Below are positions 42,761 through 56,229 of a DNA stretch of 64,000 bases, piece by piece. The notes under the pieces are model-generated. The model ran no database searches. It worked only from the letters and a program-made list of their open reading frames with translations, and was not told the DNA's origin. Origin of the DNA: Aquatica leii (Eukaryota; Arthropoda; Insecta; Coleoptera; Lampyridae). The stretch covers positions 20,821,123 through 20,885,122 of the forward strand of contig CM069435.1 in assembly GCA_035610365.1 (NCBI GenBank), read 5' to 3'. How positions within the stretch are numbered: position 1 is the first letter of the stretch; every line of letters begins with the position of its first letter. The translations under genes were made by a program, and so were the position numbers.

Positions 42761-45711
42761 TTAAATTTTAATTTTTATTACATTTTTAAAAATCTCTCAT
42801 TGATTTTTGTTCTTTATCATAAAATTGTCAAAATTATAAACCAAGCATACCGCGGAATTTCTTATTAAGTTTCGCAAAAAATGACGTATAACAAGTAGAG
42901 TCGTGCCATTTAAAAAAAATTATGGTTCGTTGCTGAGGGTCAGGGAGTTGAATTTACACATGTCGTTTAAGCGTCAAAAATCGTCTTCCTCAATATTAAA
43001 ATTGACTTGTTTTTGCATAATTTTATTTTTGCATTTATTTAAACATAAAGCAAACTTTTAACTTTACTGAAAATATTAAAAATTGTCTATATAACTTCAT
43101 GTTGTGATACTTTTGTTTAGGTTTAAACTCTCAAAAATTGTTTCTTACTGAAAGAATTAGTTTTTCTATACTTAGACTAATTGTAATATCTTTTTTGATC
43201 TATTGAAACGAAATTTGATCTTTGAATTTTTAATCTTTTATGAATGTTACATTAGGTATCTACAGTTATAAGAAATAAATTTTTTTAAAGAACTGAAAAA
43301 AATTAAAAAAACTATTCACGTATAAAACGCTTGCTGCTGTAACCAAATCTGAAAAATTATTTTACCAATCATAGATTGTTGACCTGTTGGAATACTTCAA
43401 CGTAGTGTCTACATTAGTTTAAACGATACCGAACTGATTTATTACTAGTAATTAAAACAACACCAACAAAAAAATTAAAAACTGTTGCGATAGTTAAGAT
43501 ACAATTGTAAATTTATTATTCTAAAATTTAGTTATTGCATTTTATTAATTTGAGTTAATATTTGTTCGGTTGCATCTTGCTACTAGGCTAAAGTGTTCTA
43601 CGTTTTCAGCAAAACGTCAATTTCACCACGTTTACTTTTCTGTAACTGTATAAAAGCATCGCTTTGTATTACATATAAAGATGTAGCTTTTAACAAAATG
43701 GTTACAAACAAATAGCACTGAATAACTCTATATTAAAAGCAGATTGACACCGTACTGAACTTTTAAAACAAAACGTGTTTTTTTTGTCAATTTTAAGTTG
43801 CTCATTGCAAAGTTGACGTATATAAGAGAATTAATGAAGTAAAATACGGATAGTTATTTGTATTGCGACGTTTCTGCAATTTCAGTTACATTTCAACATC
43901 ATTTATAAAGACTATTACGAGCAAAACCCTAGACGAGTTTCTCATTATATATTTGTAATACCAGAGACTCGGGAGTGAACTGAAATGGAATGAAACAGAG
44001 ACGTGACATAAATTGCACAGAGACTGTAAGAATCTAACACTCTCTGAAAATTGGCCGATAACGAGCAAAAAAAATGCAAACCTGTAAGCGATACCTCATA
44101 CTCACGCTCTGTCTATTTTCAATTTATTTTAAAGCTCTTTATTTTCTTTATAAAACCATTCTATGTGTGCTAAAATATTTCCACTATAAACTACGTTCTC
44201 AACATACTGACGATATTCAAATCACAGTTAATTGCGCGTTACGTACAAAAAAAATTATCATTGTAGGAAAATGTTTGATGCTACATTCAAATCGGAAATA
44301 TTCATTAAAATAAATCGCTAACGCTACTCTGCGCCCCCAACTCGGATTTCCAATTAAAAAACCTCATTTATACTTGAGTAGAAATTACATGATGCAATTT
44401 AAAAACTGGGAAAATCTCTTAGAGGATTTCAACCCTTAAAAGATTGTCTTCTTAAGAACGTTTTTCGATTCTAATTTAATTTACCTAATAAAGTATCACG
44501 CGCACGGATAATTTTTATGCGATTTAAGATTCGCGTGTTAAAAACGTTTCTTGAATTTAATTTCGACTGTTTTAATTGGATTTTTGTTTGCATTTAAATC
44601 TGAGATTAACTTTTGAATTACACGTTTTACATCAAGATTAAATTGTTGTTTTAATACTAATATGCAGGTGGAACGTTTCTTTCAATTGCGCTTACTAACT
44701 AAAATTGATGGATTAAAACCATGTTTAGTTACTAATTTAATTTTTCTTATTGAAATTAAAAAAACGCAGTTTCAAAATAGATTTTTAAATGTACTTCTCA
44801 TTATGGCAGTTTGAAATATTTGTTTTACGCCTAATTTTTTTTTGTTATTTTGCATATTTCGTTAATTTATTTTCTACAAAAATGTTCATCAAATATGTAC
44901 AATAAAGTAAAGTATTTACAAAGCTGTTTATGTATTAATGAGCTTGATTTTCTCTAACGAAAAGGAATTTATTTTTCATAGATTAGAAGGAAAAGTTTAT
45001 GGTCGCTAATATTTGCTACTTTGCTTATTTCTACAGTTAATGTATATATAACTAGTCGAAAAGTATATTCTGAAATGTCACATATTAACATTAGTGTCAT
45101 AATTATTAAATGTAACTAAAAGTTTTAATATCACCCAAACTGATTATAACAAACAGTCAAAAGACAGCCTCATTAAGGAAATTTTGATACAAAGCTTCAA
45201 AGGACGTTGACATTGCTATTTTAGTGATTTAAAGTAAAAATTAAATATTTCATTCAGTGTGCTCATTCAAGCGAGCTTGAGTGAGTCGTTAAATAGTCAA
45301 TTTTAGTTATTCTTGAAAAAAAGTAAGATTGGTGTGTAATGTCGTTTGTACTGAAAACAATAGAATTGTTAAAGCTTTAAGAAGGATTAGAGCGATTGTT
45401 CAAAAAGACGTGTCACTTTGAGTTATTACAGTTTTGAACACGTGCATACAAATTTGTTAAGAATAATAAGTAGAAATAATTAGTAAAAAAAAGCATGTTT
45501 AACTGTACAATATTGAAAATGATTACAATAGGAGTTTGAAACAAGCCCGTACAGATCAAACAAGAATGTGCTTGTCACAAATAACAAAATGAACAGGATA
45601 GAAATTTTCAAAATTTTAGGATTGGTTTGTTAAAGTTGAGATAACTACATTAAAAATGAATAAAAAAAACACAATTTTATTTTAACGGTAACTAATGAAA
45701 AAGATAAAGCA
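42761..45711. other. Long AT-rich stretch
   Basis: No coding or structural motif recognised on either strand. Confidence 0.45.
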
Positions 45712-46610
45712 TAAATAGTAGTTTACGTAACAAGAGTCGAAAGTAAGAAATAGCATAACGAACGTTAATGCGACGCGAGGCCGCACGGCCGAGCGTTGCA
45801 TGTGAGTGAGTTATGCTATGATTCTTTCGACGAGAGTAATGTACATTATTTTTTGTGTTGCCTTTTATAAATTTACATTCTTTTATGAAAAAATAAAAAA
45901 AATTAACAGAAATATAATGTTGGTACTACATTCATTACTAAATCTGTCAAATTTGACATTAACTTTAACATCGTTTTTCTTCAATTTTAACTGAATTTCA
46001 AGATTTTTAAAATGATTTTTCCACCTGTCACACACTCGTTCTAATATATTAATTGACTTTGAACACTTAATTTTATGTGGATTCCTAGTTTTCATTTTGC
46101 CACCCTAGAGTTTTTTTCGCTCATTACGCAACTACACGAACGAATATTGACGTTTGCGATGTTGGCAACACAAAATAGTAATTTACGTAACAAGGGTCAA
46201 AAGTAAGGTTTAGCGTAACGAATGTTAGTGCATGTGAGTGAGTTATGCTATAATACTTTCGACGAGAGTAACGTACATTATTTTTTGTGTTGCCTTTTGT
46301 AAGATTACATTCTTTTTTGAAAAATAAAAAAAATCACTGGAAATATAATGTTGGTACTAAATTTATTACTAAATCTGTCAAATTTGTCATTAACTTTAAC
46401 ATCATTTTTTTCAATTTTAACTGAATTCCAAGTTTTTTAAATGATTTTTCCATCTGTCGCATACTCGTTCTAATATAATAATTGAGTTTAAACATTTAGC
46501 TTTATGTGGATTTCTAGTTTTCCTTTTGCCACCCTAGCGCTTTTTTCGCTCATTAGGTAACTACATTAACGAACGAACATTGACGTTTGCGATGGTGACA
46601 GCACAAAAAA
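45712..46610. repeat. Two-copy tandem repeat, ~460-bp period
   Basis: TTTACGTAACAAG at 45722 recurs at 46182, and the two units match along most of their length (ATTATTTTTTGTGTTGCC, TATAATGTTGGTACTA, TTGACGTTTGCGATG). The first copy alone has a GC-rich insert of about 30 bp near 45770-45800 containing the small hairpin GGCCGCACGGCC. No protein is encoded; probably a non-autonomous element that inserted or duplicated in tandem. Confidence 0.88.
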
Positions 46611-47740
46611 GTTGCTTTTGTAATGTTGAATAAGTTTAAAGGTAATAAATTCGTTGTTTTATCACAGTCTTTTATACTCGAACCGGACTATACAATTTAA
46701 ATTCTTACTTGTCAATTGCCAAAAAAAAGCACTAGCGATAAAAAGCAAAAAACGATTTTTAATAAACACGAAAACGTAAAACAAATAATTATTATTTTGC
46801 CATAAGAATAAAATTTCATCAACTCGTCGCAAGACAGTCCAAAACGAGAGGTTATTCTCAATTCTTGAATTACGAAACAATTGACTTCTGTTATACAACA
46901 TTGACACGGTCCAAACCCAAAAGTTCTAATAAACATTGTTTAAATAAATCCAATAATAAAAAGGTTATCAGTGAGCCAACATTAGTCCTTCTAGCTCCAA
47001 CTCGTACAGATCTTGTTACGGTAGATTGTAAACTTTGTACCAGTGGAAATGCAATTATTTACCGTTAATTTAACTACCACAAAGAAAGCAGCGGCAGTTC
47101 AAAATTTTGTAGAGTAGGAATTTAGAGAATAACTATTAGGTTTCACACTGTTTTCAATGTGCCAACTGTAACTTAATTTAAAAAGACGCCAAAACGGGAA
47201 GAAAGAACTCTAGGTGCTCGTTTTCATCTGATAAACACTTAAGGTAAACAAATCGAATAACACTAATCTAACAATGAGTATATTTATTGTAACAGGAACA
47301 TAAAAAAATGAAAACAGTTATCAAAAAGAAAAATACACAATAAATAGTTGTTCGCAAGCAATAACAGTATAACTAGTATTAGCGGATTCTTAAATTAGGT
47401 AACAGTTCGTCCACTTAGGTACCGAGTTTATTAACGTTGAAATTAGTGAAGTGTTAATTAGGCAAATACAAGAAAAGAGAATCGAATTACTACAAATCTA
47501 CACAGTCAGGAACAAAGCGCATAATAATTTTAACAAAAAAGTCTGCATACGTTTGTTATGTTAAAAGTGTTTTGGTATGATGTTTGTACCGTATGAGATT
47601 TATCCTCGAAACGCCCACTTCCCGCTACATTAGGGGGATTACTGTCAATTCAAAAAGGTTAATAATAATAATGAATGCTTTGATTTTGTTTTACATTATT
47701 ACATATTAGACTGCATTACCTTGAAATAAATTGTTAAAAA
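46611..47740. other. Spacer
   Basis: Nothing recognisable; the frame at 46865-47068 lacks any family motif. Confidence 0.4.
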
Positions 47741-49060
47741 TTAATTTACGTAATCGTTGCTTAAAGTAGTTTTATATATTTTTGGTGATAAGGAATTATA
47801 GGTTTTGATTATATGATAAGAAAATGATGATTTGAAATGCTCAGTATTATGTAGAAGTAGAATAAGTTTACCCTTAAATTTAATGTTAACATTATGGACA
47901 TCCATGTAAAAATTAATTTTGTTGTATAAGTACGGTTGTAATTCACTTGAAATTATATTATGATATAAACAAATGCTATGTACATAGCGTCTTTTCGCCA
48001 TATTCAGCCATTTGTAATCACTTAGTTTATGTGATAAATTTTCATAGTTTTTAATTGTATATATTAGCCGCAAACATGAATTCTGTAACTTCTGAATCCT
48101 GTAAATAACATATGAACGTAAACGTGTCCCATAAACTGTATCATAGTAATCAAGATGCCTTAGTATTAGAATTTACACAATGATGTTTTATTTTCCACAT
48201 TTAAAACCTTCCTATTTTGAAAGATCATTTTTAGATTGCAATTTCAGACCCAGAGTTTTAACTATATCCATATAAGGTATATCCAAATCCAATTACTTAA
48301 GGTGATCTTGTAAGAATTGTAGTATCTGTGATAAGTCATAATTTATCGCTGATGCACAATTGAAATGTATAGATAATTAAAAGTAGTGGTTCCAGAATAG
48401 AGCCTTGTGAAACTGCGACATATTGGACAGAAACGAGCCATTTCAAGGCACTTTTAGAAAATCTAACAAAATTTAATAGTGCGATAAGAAGGCCATGAGT
48501 TAAAATGTCAAAGGCTTGTGTAAAGTGTAAGAGAAGCAAACATGTCACAAGACCTCTATCATAGACTGTAAGAATTTCATCCGTGACTTTCCGCAATGCT
48601 GTTGCACAGCTATAACCACGTCAAAATCTCGATTGCATAGATGGAATAATCCTGTTCTTTTTTCTAAGTGTTTTAGAATTTGGATTTCAATTACTCTCTC
48701 TAAGATTTTGGACATGGTTGGAAGTATGTTAATTAGTCCTAGATCAGCAAAACCTTTTTAAGATGTGGGATTATTAATGCTTTTCTCCATGATGAAAGGT
48801 AAGTTCTTTTCTCTATATATGAGTTTATTGTGTGCACAATGTACGGTAAAAGAAATAGTATAAACAGCTGCAGAGAAGATGTATTAATCCCGTCTACACC
48901 CGCTGCTTTGCTAGACGGTGCCAAGCGTGATTCCGTAAAACCAAATACATGTCTCTTTCTTTTCGAAGATTTCAAAATAATGCTTTTCACGTCCTCAAAA
49001 TGTGCTGTTAAAGATAAAACATTTAATTGACCTATTAAGAACTTGTTATATAATGTTTGA
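47741..49060 (-). pseudogene. Jockey/CR1-like LINE with EN-RT deletion fusion
   Basis: Reading right to left: an endonuclease N-terminus (NVLSLTAHFEDVKSIIL, HVFGFTESRLAP) runs straight into a reverse-transcriptase segment (SSKAAGVDGINTSSLQL, YLSSWRKALIIP). The middle of the endonuclease is missing, so an internal deletion joined the two in frame. RT continues in later frames with LLLHFTQAFDILTHGLLIAL, where the FDxxxH-like block keeps its Asp, and VSQGSILEPLLLIIYTF. The C-terminal part (48073-47741) has RRYVHSICLYHNIISSELQP and FSYHIIKTYNSLSPKIYK, typical of the LINE C-terminal region. Stops and frameshifts occur throughout. Confidence 0.82.
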
Positions 49061-52000
49061 CATCAAAATTCGATGGAAGAAAAATCATCTATCCGGTGAC
49101 GGTGAAATAAGTCGGACATCATCTAACGGTATGTGCGCCCAACGAGACTTTCACTTTTAGTGTTCACACGCATCAATGCGAGTATTGGGCGTAGCATTGT
49201 TACTACTTTCGTGAAAGTCTTTATTGAGGTAAGCGTTGTTTCTTATTTTTGTGATGCAATTTAATTCTTCCGTAATTGTAATTAGCGGTATATAGACATC
49301 CACACGTGTTCCATCAACGTGGAGATAGTCAAACTCGTTCATTTATTGGTAAAATTTTCTTAATGACGTCTCGTTACTTTCGTTATAGATATCGAGACTT
49401 TCAAGTATTGGATAAAATTCTAACTGTAGTGGAGCCGTCCACTTAACGAAATAGTATAATTTGGGAAAAACTCGGTGCATTTAATTTTTTTTTAATTAAT
49501 TGTATGAACCAAGAGAAATTTACTTGTGATAACACCGTATGTACGGTTTTGTTTATTTTAACGAATTTTAGGAATTTTCGATAAGGGGTCACTAGCTAGT
49601 CGCATTTTTCAAAAGAAAACTGAGTTGTAAGTATTATATTTTCTTAATTTAATTCTTGTCAGGTATCAGGTTGTTGCCAGAATTATACATAAAACTTTTT
49701 AGTGTGTATTGTTAGACGGTGTGCTTTGGTTCTCTAAATTATCGAGGTTCGTATTTGTGTTATAATCTACAAATGTAAATTTATTTGCTTTTGAAATGTA
49801 AAAATTAGACCGAAAAGTTTAATTCTTTGTACGATGTGTTGCCCAACCATAGGGAATTTGCTTCAAAAATTATTGTCTGTGATATCGACTTAAGTTCTAG
49901 CGTTTGAACGCATTTATGTAAGCTTGCCTAGTTTTTCTTTTATAACCTCTTTTTATGTGATAAAATACATATACTCGTTGTTATGACATGTGTTTTTGTC
50001 ATTTGTTCTTTTTCAGCTTTGGATAGATTTAAACGGTACCTTTTTTCTTAATCTTCCACCGTTTTGGCGCTTTTTTAGGTTGCTTTATAATTTAGTACCT
50101 CAGAACTCAATCACCGAATCACTTGTTAGTATCCGAATTGTTGCGTGTTAGTACATATTCATCAGCACTATATAGAAACGGTACTGAATAACTTGAATCT
50201 GTATTTTCTATGATTTTATTATCCCTGGGTAAAGTTGATTCTGCAAGATCACGACACAATGTTGTAGAACTATATTTAATTTTAAGGTAGAGTTTACAAA
50301 CGATAGTTAACTAAACTGTATTACTTACGTTACGTTCATTAATTAACTGGTTACAAAGTATTCGTGATGTTGTACTTATACGTCACTTATATTTTGGCAG
50401 TTTAGACAAGGAAATGTTAGTGCATCACTTGCGTAATTTTAGTTAAGTGATAGTAAAGTGTAAGTTTTGCTTAAGTAGCGTTTATGAATGAATAAAGAAA
50501 AAATTTTAAAACTGGAATTACAATGTACAATTAGTCAACATGAGTGATTCACATTAATTACAATAACGGTCGATGTCAGTGCTGTCACTAGAATACATTT
50601 TTATGTTAAAAAATACTTTGGTATAGTTTCTCGCCATGTATAAATTTTTCCCATTGTCAAAATACGTTTACGAGGTTAATTTGCTCATTATAATATTTCC
50701 GCTCTTGTTCACATTAAGAAAACAGCACGTGTGCTAACGCAATGCCCACATTTAAGAACCTTATGAAGCATCTACGTTATTAATGTGTAGATCAATTTGG
50801 ATTTCAATGTTTTGCATGTAAAAGAATTGCAGAAGTAAGAATGCATTTCTATTTATGGCGAGATGTAATTGTTTTTTTTATTCTAACAGCAAGATTGGCC
50901 AACCTCATGTGTTTGTTGCCTCAGAATATTGTTAACTATTATCTCATTAATTCTCCATTAGTTTGATAATTAAGGCATGCACGGATACTGGACTTAAATA
51001 ATTAAATTATACTGGCTAAATGGAATCATATGATGTGTAATATTCGTTAAATGGGCAAATATAATACACCGTTTCAACATTTTTTGATGATGATGACTAA
51101 TCCCAAAGACTTGGTGGCACACTTGTTAATTAATATTTAAAACATTCTTGAAAACTTAGCGCATTTTAGGCACATATATAAGTCGCCAGATGAAGTATTA
51201 GCAGCTTGCTTGTGATACCATTGTATATCTATTAGTTTAAGATGTTTTGGATATGCCATTAGCGCTAATCGCATCTCAGCAAAACCGTAAGTAACCTCTA
51301 AATGAATTCATAATGACATTGACTACTATTATATGTATGGCTAGACTATTAGTTGAATTTGTCGTTGGCCGTTTTTACGTATGAAACAGAACAAGAAAAT
51401 AAATCTAATGCAAATATTGACACTGGCATTTTTAGTTTCAAGTCACAAAATTATTAAACGATTTTTACAAAGACCTTTATGTATTGTTTAATTTATTTGC
51501 AGTTCGATGTATCATCTGCTAAATAATTATAAAGCAACCTAAAACTAATAATTAAAGTTTTTATAACGGTAAATCTCTTTTACTAAGCGAGCGTAAAATT
51601 ATTTAAAAAATAATTTATTAACAAGGATTTTTAAAACTGAATAAATAATTTAATCTTTACTATTAAAATGAATTTCATTCAACAATTGTTTTCGCCAACA
51701 CGCGTGCCCACCGAGTCCCCTTCCTGGCAACGTCGCTGGAAAACCAACTTAAAATTTTTGATATATACGAAAATCGCAAAAAAAAACACATTGCAATACT
51801 ATTTTTACGATTAACAACGAAGTAAGCCATGAGTATCAAAACATTCACTAATAAACGCACTTTTGTCATATATTACTAAAACTAATTGTACGTAGTACAA
51901 TTATTGAACAAATATTTGCAAATAACAACATACTGGACTACTTGCTAGACGAAGCTCCGGAAGCAAAAGATACAAAATTACTATTAGTTTCAATACCCAA

Positions 52001-52691
52001 GTTTTGATGATTATTTATCATATTATAGTAAAACAGAACATAGGTGACAAGGAAAATAGTTTTTTTTTGTTTATCATACTAGTGATGGTGACCTCCCCCG
52101 CCCTTAAAGCAAAGTAACGTGTAGAAATTCAATGACACACTAAGCTTGATTTATATATTCTTAAGAAAATTACACCCGCTTAAGTCATTACATTATACTT
52201 TTTTTGTCTAAGTTTCTATAAACTAGACTTGTCAAAGAAACAAGTTTAGTAAAAACAGAAAGAAATAGGTGATTATCTGCCTCTTTTCTGCGCATGAATT
52301 ATGATAGAAACTTCAATGGTTTCTAGCTTTAAAAAAGGTTTAGACGCGATAAGTTTTCTGTTTCACACTATACTTTTTTCTATGACAAGTTCTAGTTCAT
52401 ACAAACTCAGATGTAAACTTGGACGCAAAAAGTATAATGTAAAACAGACAGCAAATATCTTTTTTGACACAAAATCATTCCACTGTTAATAAGTCTTTAT
52501 AAGTGTGTCAGCATTTGTTTAAAACATTTATTATAATTGCATTTCTTTGACGTTTCAACTAAAAAGAGATATTAGAAAAAAACAATTATTTAAAATGTGA
52601 TCAAAAGTTAAAAGCAGTAGTCTTATATTCACAATGTTATTAACAGTTTGCTACATGGGTGTATTAAAAAATGTGTTCAAAAAATATAGCT
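49061..52691. other. Long AT-rich stretch
   Basis: No recognised genes. A short frame (49342-49157, minus) with VDGTRVDVYIPLITI is protein-like but unassigned. Confidence 0.4.
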
Positions 52692-52867
52692 TTAATACGT
52701 TGACCGCCAAGCATAAAAAACACGTTCGTAATTTTTTTGTTTTGTTATTTTAAATTTATTTTGTTCAAGTGTGCTGTTTTAAAGTAAGTCTAATGATATA
52801 AACGATCGAACTGTACCAGACAAGCGGTCATTTTTGACGTTGCAATTTTGTTTCTAGGCCACGTGTG

Positions 52868-52910
52868 TCTTTATATACACACGTAAGAATTTCTAAGTGT
52901 ATTGCAGTTG
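52868..52910 (+). promoter_or_regulatory. Possible TATA/initiator of piggyBac transposase
   Basis: TTTATATA near 52871 and GCAGTTG about 30 bp downstream, roughly 140 bp before the transposase ATG. The TATA sits inside a short palindrome (ACGTGTGT / ACACACGT). Weak evidence. Confidence 0.35.
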
Positions 52911-53049
52911 CTCCATCCAGACACAATAATAAGCGTTTTTGTTTCAAATTAAACGTGAGATATCAGTTTTTAAGATAATGTGATGTATTTGTGATCAATA
53001 AACTCGAACCTTTACATAGTGACAAAAACGAACTGAATAGTCTTTGAAG

Positions 53050-54509
53050 ATGGATTACTCCAGCGATGACTCGCAGATAAACTCCAATTTTTTCCCTAAT
53101 GATATGTCTCTGTCAGAGTCTCTTGATGCATCTGACTATGGTGGAGATGAAGAGTTCACTCACGTAAAGCTGGTCGAGGGTCCACAACTGTATTTAGATA
53201 ATAGAGCCAGTACTTCTGGAACAACTGTTCCAACAGTTGAAACTTTAAAAGTGAACCAGAAAGTTGCCAACATTGTTTGAAAAACTTGTAAATCAGAGCA
53301 TTACCCGAAATTTGAATTCACATCTGAATATATTAGTGTATGAAGATCATATATCAAAGAATATTTGCAGCCTGAGATTATTTTGAAATGTTTTCGAGTA
53401 ACGATATTGTTACTTTGATCGTCAATCAAACGAGTATATATGCTACTCAATATCTTCTAAGTACAGACGTTCCAAAACAGGCCAGAATACATGATTGAGT
53501 GCCAGAAATGATGATGAGGTTCCTAGCTCTCATGGGTTGAATAGGACTCGTGAAGCTTCCATCTCTCTCTCCATCAGGATTCTTGGCGTACCCATAAACT
53601 ATATGGGATGAGATCCTTTTAGCCAGATAATGAAACAGTCCCTCCTCAAAATTCGCAATGTGAAAAACAAATTTATTCTCAATTATCAAGTGGTTTACAC
53701 TTCTGGGGAAAACATTCATAAACAAAAGTCTGATACCGTGGCGTGTTCGCTTATTGTTTAGGTAATATATCCCGAATAGACGCCATAAGTATATGGAATG
53801 AAACTTTTCAAATTGTGTACAGATCGAGGATACACATAAAATCTGATAGTGTATTCTAGAAAAACAACAGATTCAGAAAGTTGTGTAGCTGAGAGGGTGG
53901 TCTTCGAGTTAGTTAATCGATCACTGGATGAGAGAAGGGTCCTATATACATACAACTGGTACACCAGTGTACATTTAAGGTACGTATTGCCTAAACAATA
54001 GAAAAACGCACTTGGTTGGCACACTTCGTCTGAATAGAAAGGACTTACCGAAAGATGCAGTGATGCGAAATTGCAAAAAGAAAAATTTGCTGCTTGTAGC
54101 AGTGCTGAAGTGGAGAGACAAAAGGATTGTGTCTGCGCTCACAACAAAGCACTCGAGTCTAGATACCATCATCACAAAAAATCCTCGAGGACAGAGAAAT
54201 ATCAAACCTGCGTGCATAGTAGATTATAATACGGGTAAATCCAGCATCGACCTTAGTGATAATATGGCATCATATAGGACTGCCCAGAAACGCTGCACCA
54301 AATGGTATAAGAAGCTGGTAATTAAAATTTTTTGGGGCACAAGTGTTGTAAACTTGCACTTTCTATACAATGACTACAACCGAAACAAGAAGATAAAAAT
54401 TACTGAATTCCGCGAACAGATTATACGAGGAATATTACGCAAATACGCTCGTCCAAGCGATCAAATAGCTCGAGCAGTCGCCGCGGTAGTTAGTAGGAGA
54501 CCCTGCTAA
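53050..54509 (+). pseudogene. PiggyBac-like transposase 1, broken
   Basis: The N-terminus is acidic (MDYSSDDSQINSNFF), as in piggyBac proteins. After several frame changes the blocks KLCTDRGYT and RRVLYTYNWYTSVHLRYVLP appear near 53810-53990. The normal T-D-N of the second catalytic Asp is T-Y-N here, a single-base change that removes it. The long open end (54012-54509) has TLRLNRKDLPKDAV, KPACIVDYNTGKSSIDLSDN with the third Asp, MASYRTAQKRCTKWYKKLV and ITEFREQI. The usual C-terminal cysteine-rich domain is not seen before the stop at 54507. Confidence 0.88.
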
Positions 54510-54747
54510 AAAAACAAAAGGCCGCTATGTAGAATACTATAAAGTTTATAGTCGACAGTAGTCTACGGCAAACGCATATATGCAACGCAAACTCAGAAGA
54601 TTTGCTCGGTTTTTGTGCTTTTAATAACATTCACTGACTTTAGTTTATCCCTACGAAAATGTGTACTTTCCATTTAATTTTAGAACGCACCTTTATTTTA
54701 GTTTATGATCCTTCAAAAAAATGTATTGCCAATGTGCTTTTATTTTT

Positions 54748-56229
54748 TTAACCCTTATGCACGGAGGTGCCTTAAGTTTTTATATTTACGGACCATGGGT
54801 CCTTGGGACCCTTCATTTTTATATAGGCTTATGTAAAATGTAATAATACAAAGATTAAAATAAACAAAAAACTGTTTATTTTAAACACATTTTTTCAATA
54901 AAAATAATAGAGAACAAAATAAAAATATGTTCGACACCTAAATAAAAAAACATAAACATAGTAACACAACTTCACATATAAAAATTCTGTAAAAAAACCT
55001 ATCATGAAAATATTGTTTAAAATTTTTTGTAGGCGTGTAAAACCACAAAGGCTTTTATCTAAACTTTTATGCATTTTTTAATTCTACATTGCATGCAAAT
55101 AGGTTTTTTACAGTTATCACATACGGTTTGCGTTTTTCTGTCTTTTCCTGATGGGCAAACGTAGCACCTTTTTCTCTTAAAACGCTTAAAACTACTTGAA
55201 CCGCATTACCATCTCTTGAATCTTCTGCCTTCTCTTCTGTTATACTCAATAGCCTTCTTATTGAGAACTGCAATTCTTGTTGATTTTTGGATTATCATAT
55301 CTACATAACATTATTATAATGATAATAAATACGCTAATTTGTATTTTACCTACGCTTTATGTGAGGTTCTATCAGCTTTGTAGCTAAGACATCCACAAAA
55401 TTAAACCTTAGCATTCTTGAAAAGTTTAGGTATCCCTGGTGTAAGACATACGCATTTACTGATGAAATGCCGACAAGAGCATAAAAAAAATACTCATCGG
55501 CCAACGATTAGTTCTTCTAGATGCTGAATAATTAGAACACTGTTGGTCTAATGTATCGACTCCTCCTTTTGTCAGATATTATCTCTGGTTTTCCGTTTTT
55601 GGGATTAGCGGCATCGTGGTGAAGATTAGGAACATGAGAAAAGACTGTAATTTTTTTTGTAAATCCGTATAAACTTGTTCCAACTATTCTTTTTCTATTT
55701 GGCTGAAATTCAGAAGGTATTTCTTTTTTATTCGCAGGGTTTCTACAAATGTCAATTTTTTTCTGTATAACTCATTTACGAGTTCTATCGATGAAAATCA
55801 AATATCAGCGATTACATTTCTTCCAGTATTGTGAATTGGTTTAGTCAGCCTAATTAGTGCGTGCAAAGGGACACTAAGCTTATTTTCTTCATGGGAAAGT
55901 GAATTTCCATCCGAACCCTTCCCACAGTATATGTAGCCGTTATAAAAGTAGCTGTTTTTTGCATCTGTTAGAGCCATAATTTTTAACCCGTACTTATTAG
56001 ACTTATTTGGCACGTAGGCCTTGAAACTACATCTTCCTCTAAAACCAACGAGGATTTCATCCACACAAGTATTTTCACCTAGTGTATAACACTTCTGAAT
56101 GTTTTCTACAAATAACTGAAAAATACGACAGGAGGCAGCTGTATGATCCTGTATTTTTCTTGTATCTCTTGTATTCATGTCGTCGAAACGTAGGCAAATT
56201 GAGATGACGAAATATCGTGTTTCCGACAT
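54748..56229 (-). mobile_element. PiggyBac-like element 2
   Basis: The element starts at TTAA (54748-54751) with CCCTTATGCACGGAGGTGCC, and subterminal GGGTCCTTGGGACCC lies just inside. Its transposase runs on the minus strand. The partner end beyond 56229 was not found. Confidence 0.7.
55067..56229 (-). pseudogene. PiggyBac-like transposase 2, broken
   Basis: The first segment (56229-55798) reads VISICLRFDDMNTRDTRKIQ, FVENIQKCYTLGENTCVDEI with the first catalytic Asp, LVGFRGRCSFKAYVPNKSNK and YGLKIMALTDAKNSYFYNGY. After frame breaks come GGVDTLDQQCSNYSASRRTN near 55560 with the third Asp region, and finally a C-terminal cysteine-rich domain (55200-55070). That domain is split over two frames and contains CPSGKDRK and CKKPICMQC patterns. 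Piggybac 1 and 2 face each other tail to tail; they are diverged copies of different subfamilies, judging from their different ends. Confidence 0.88.

Larger units (their letters stand above)
52692..54747 (+). mobile_element. PiggyBac-like element 1
   Basis: The left boundary is TTAA (52692-52695) followed by TACGTTGACCGCCAAGC, a form seen at ends of insect piggyBac-like elements. A plus-strand transposase follows. No inverted right end was found; the element appears to abut the TTAA at 54748 that starts piggyBac element 2. Confidence 0.65.

Noticed and set aside
53447-53725. 92-codon minus-strand open frame in piggyBac 1
   Set aside because: It is antisense to the decayed piggyBac transposase, whose sense-strand blocks are recognisable in the same region.
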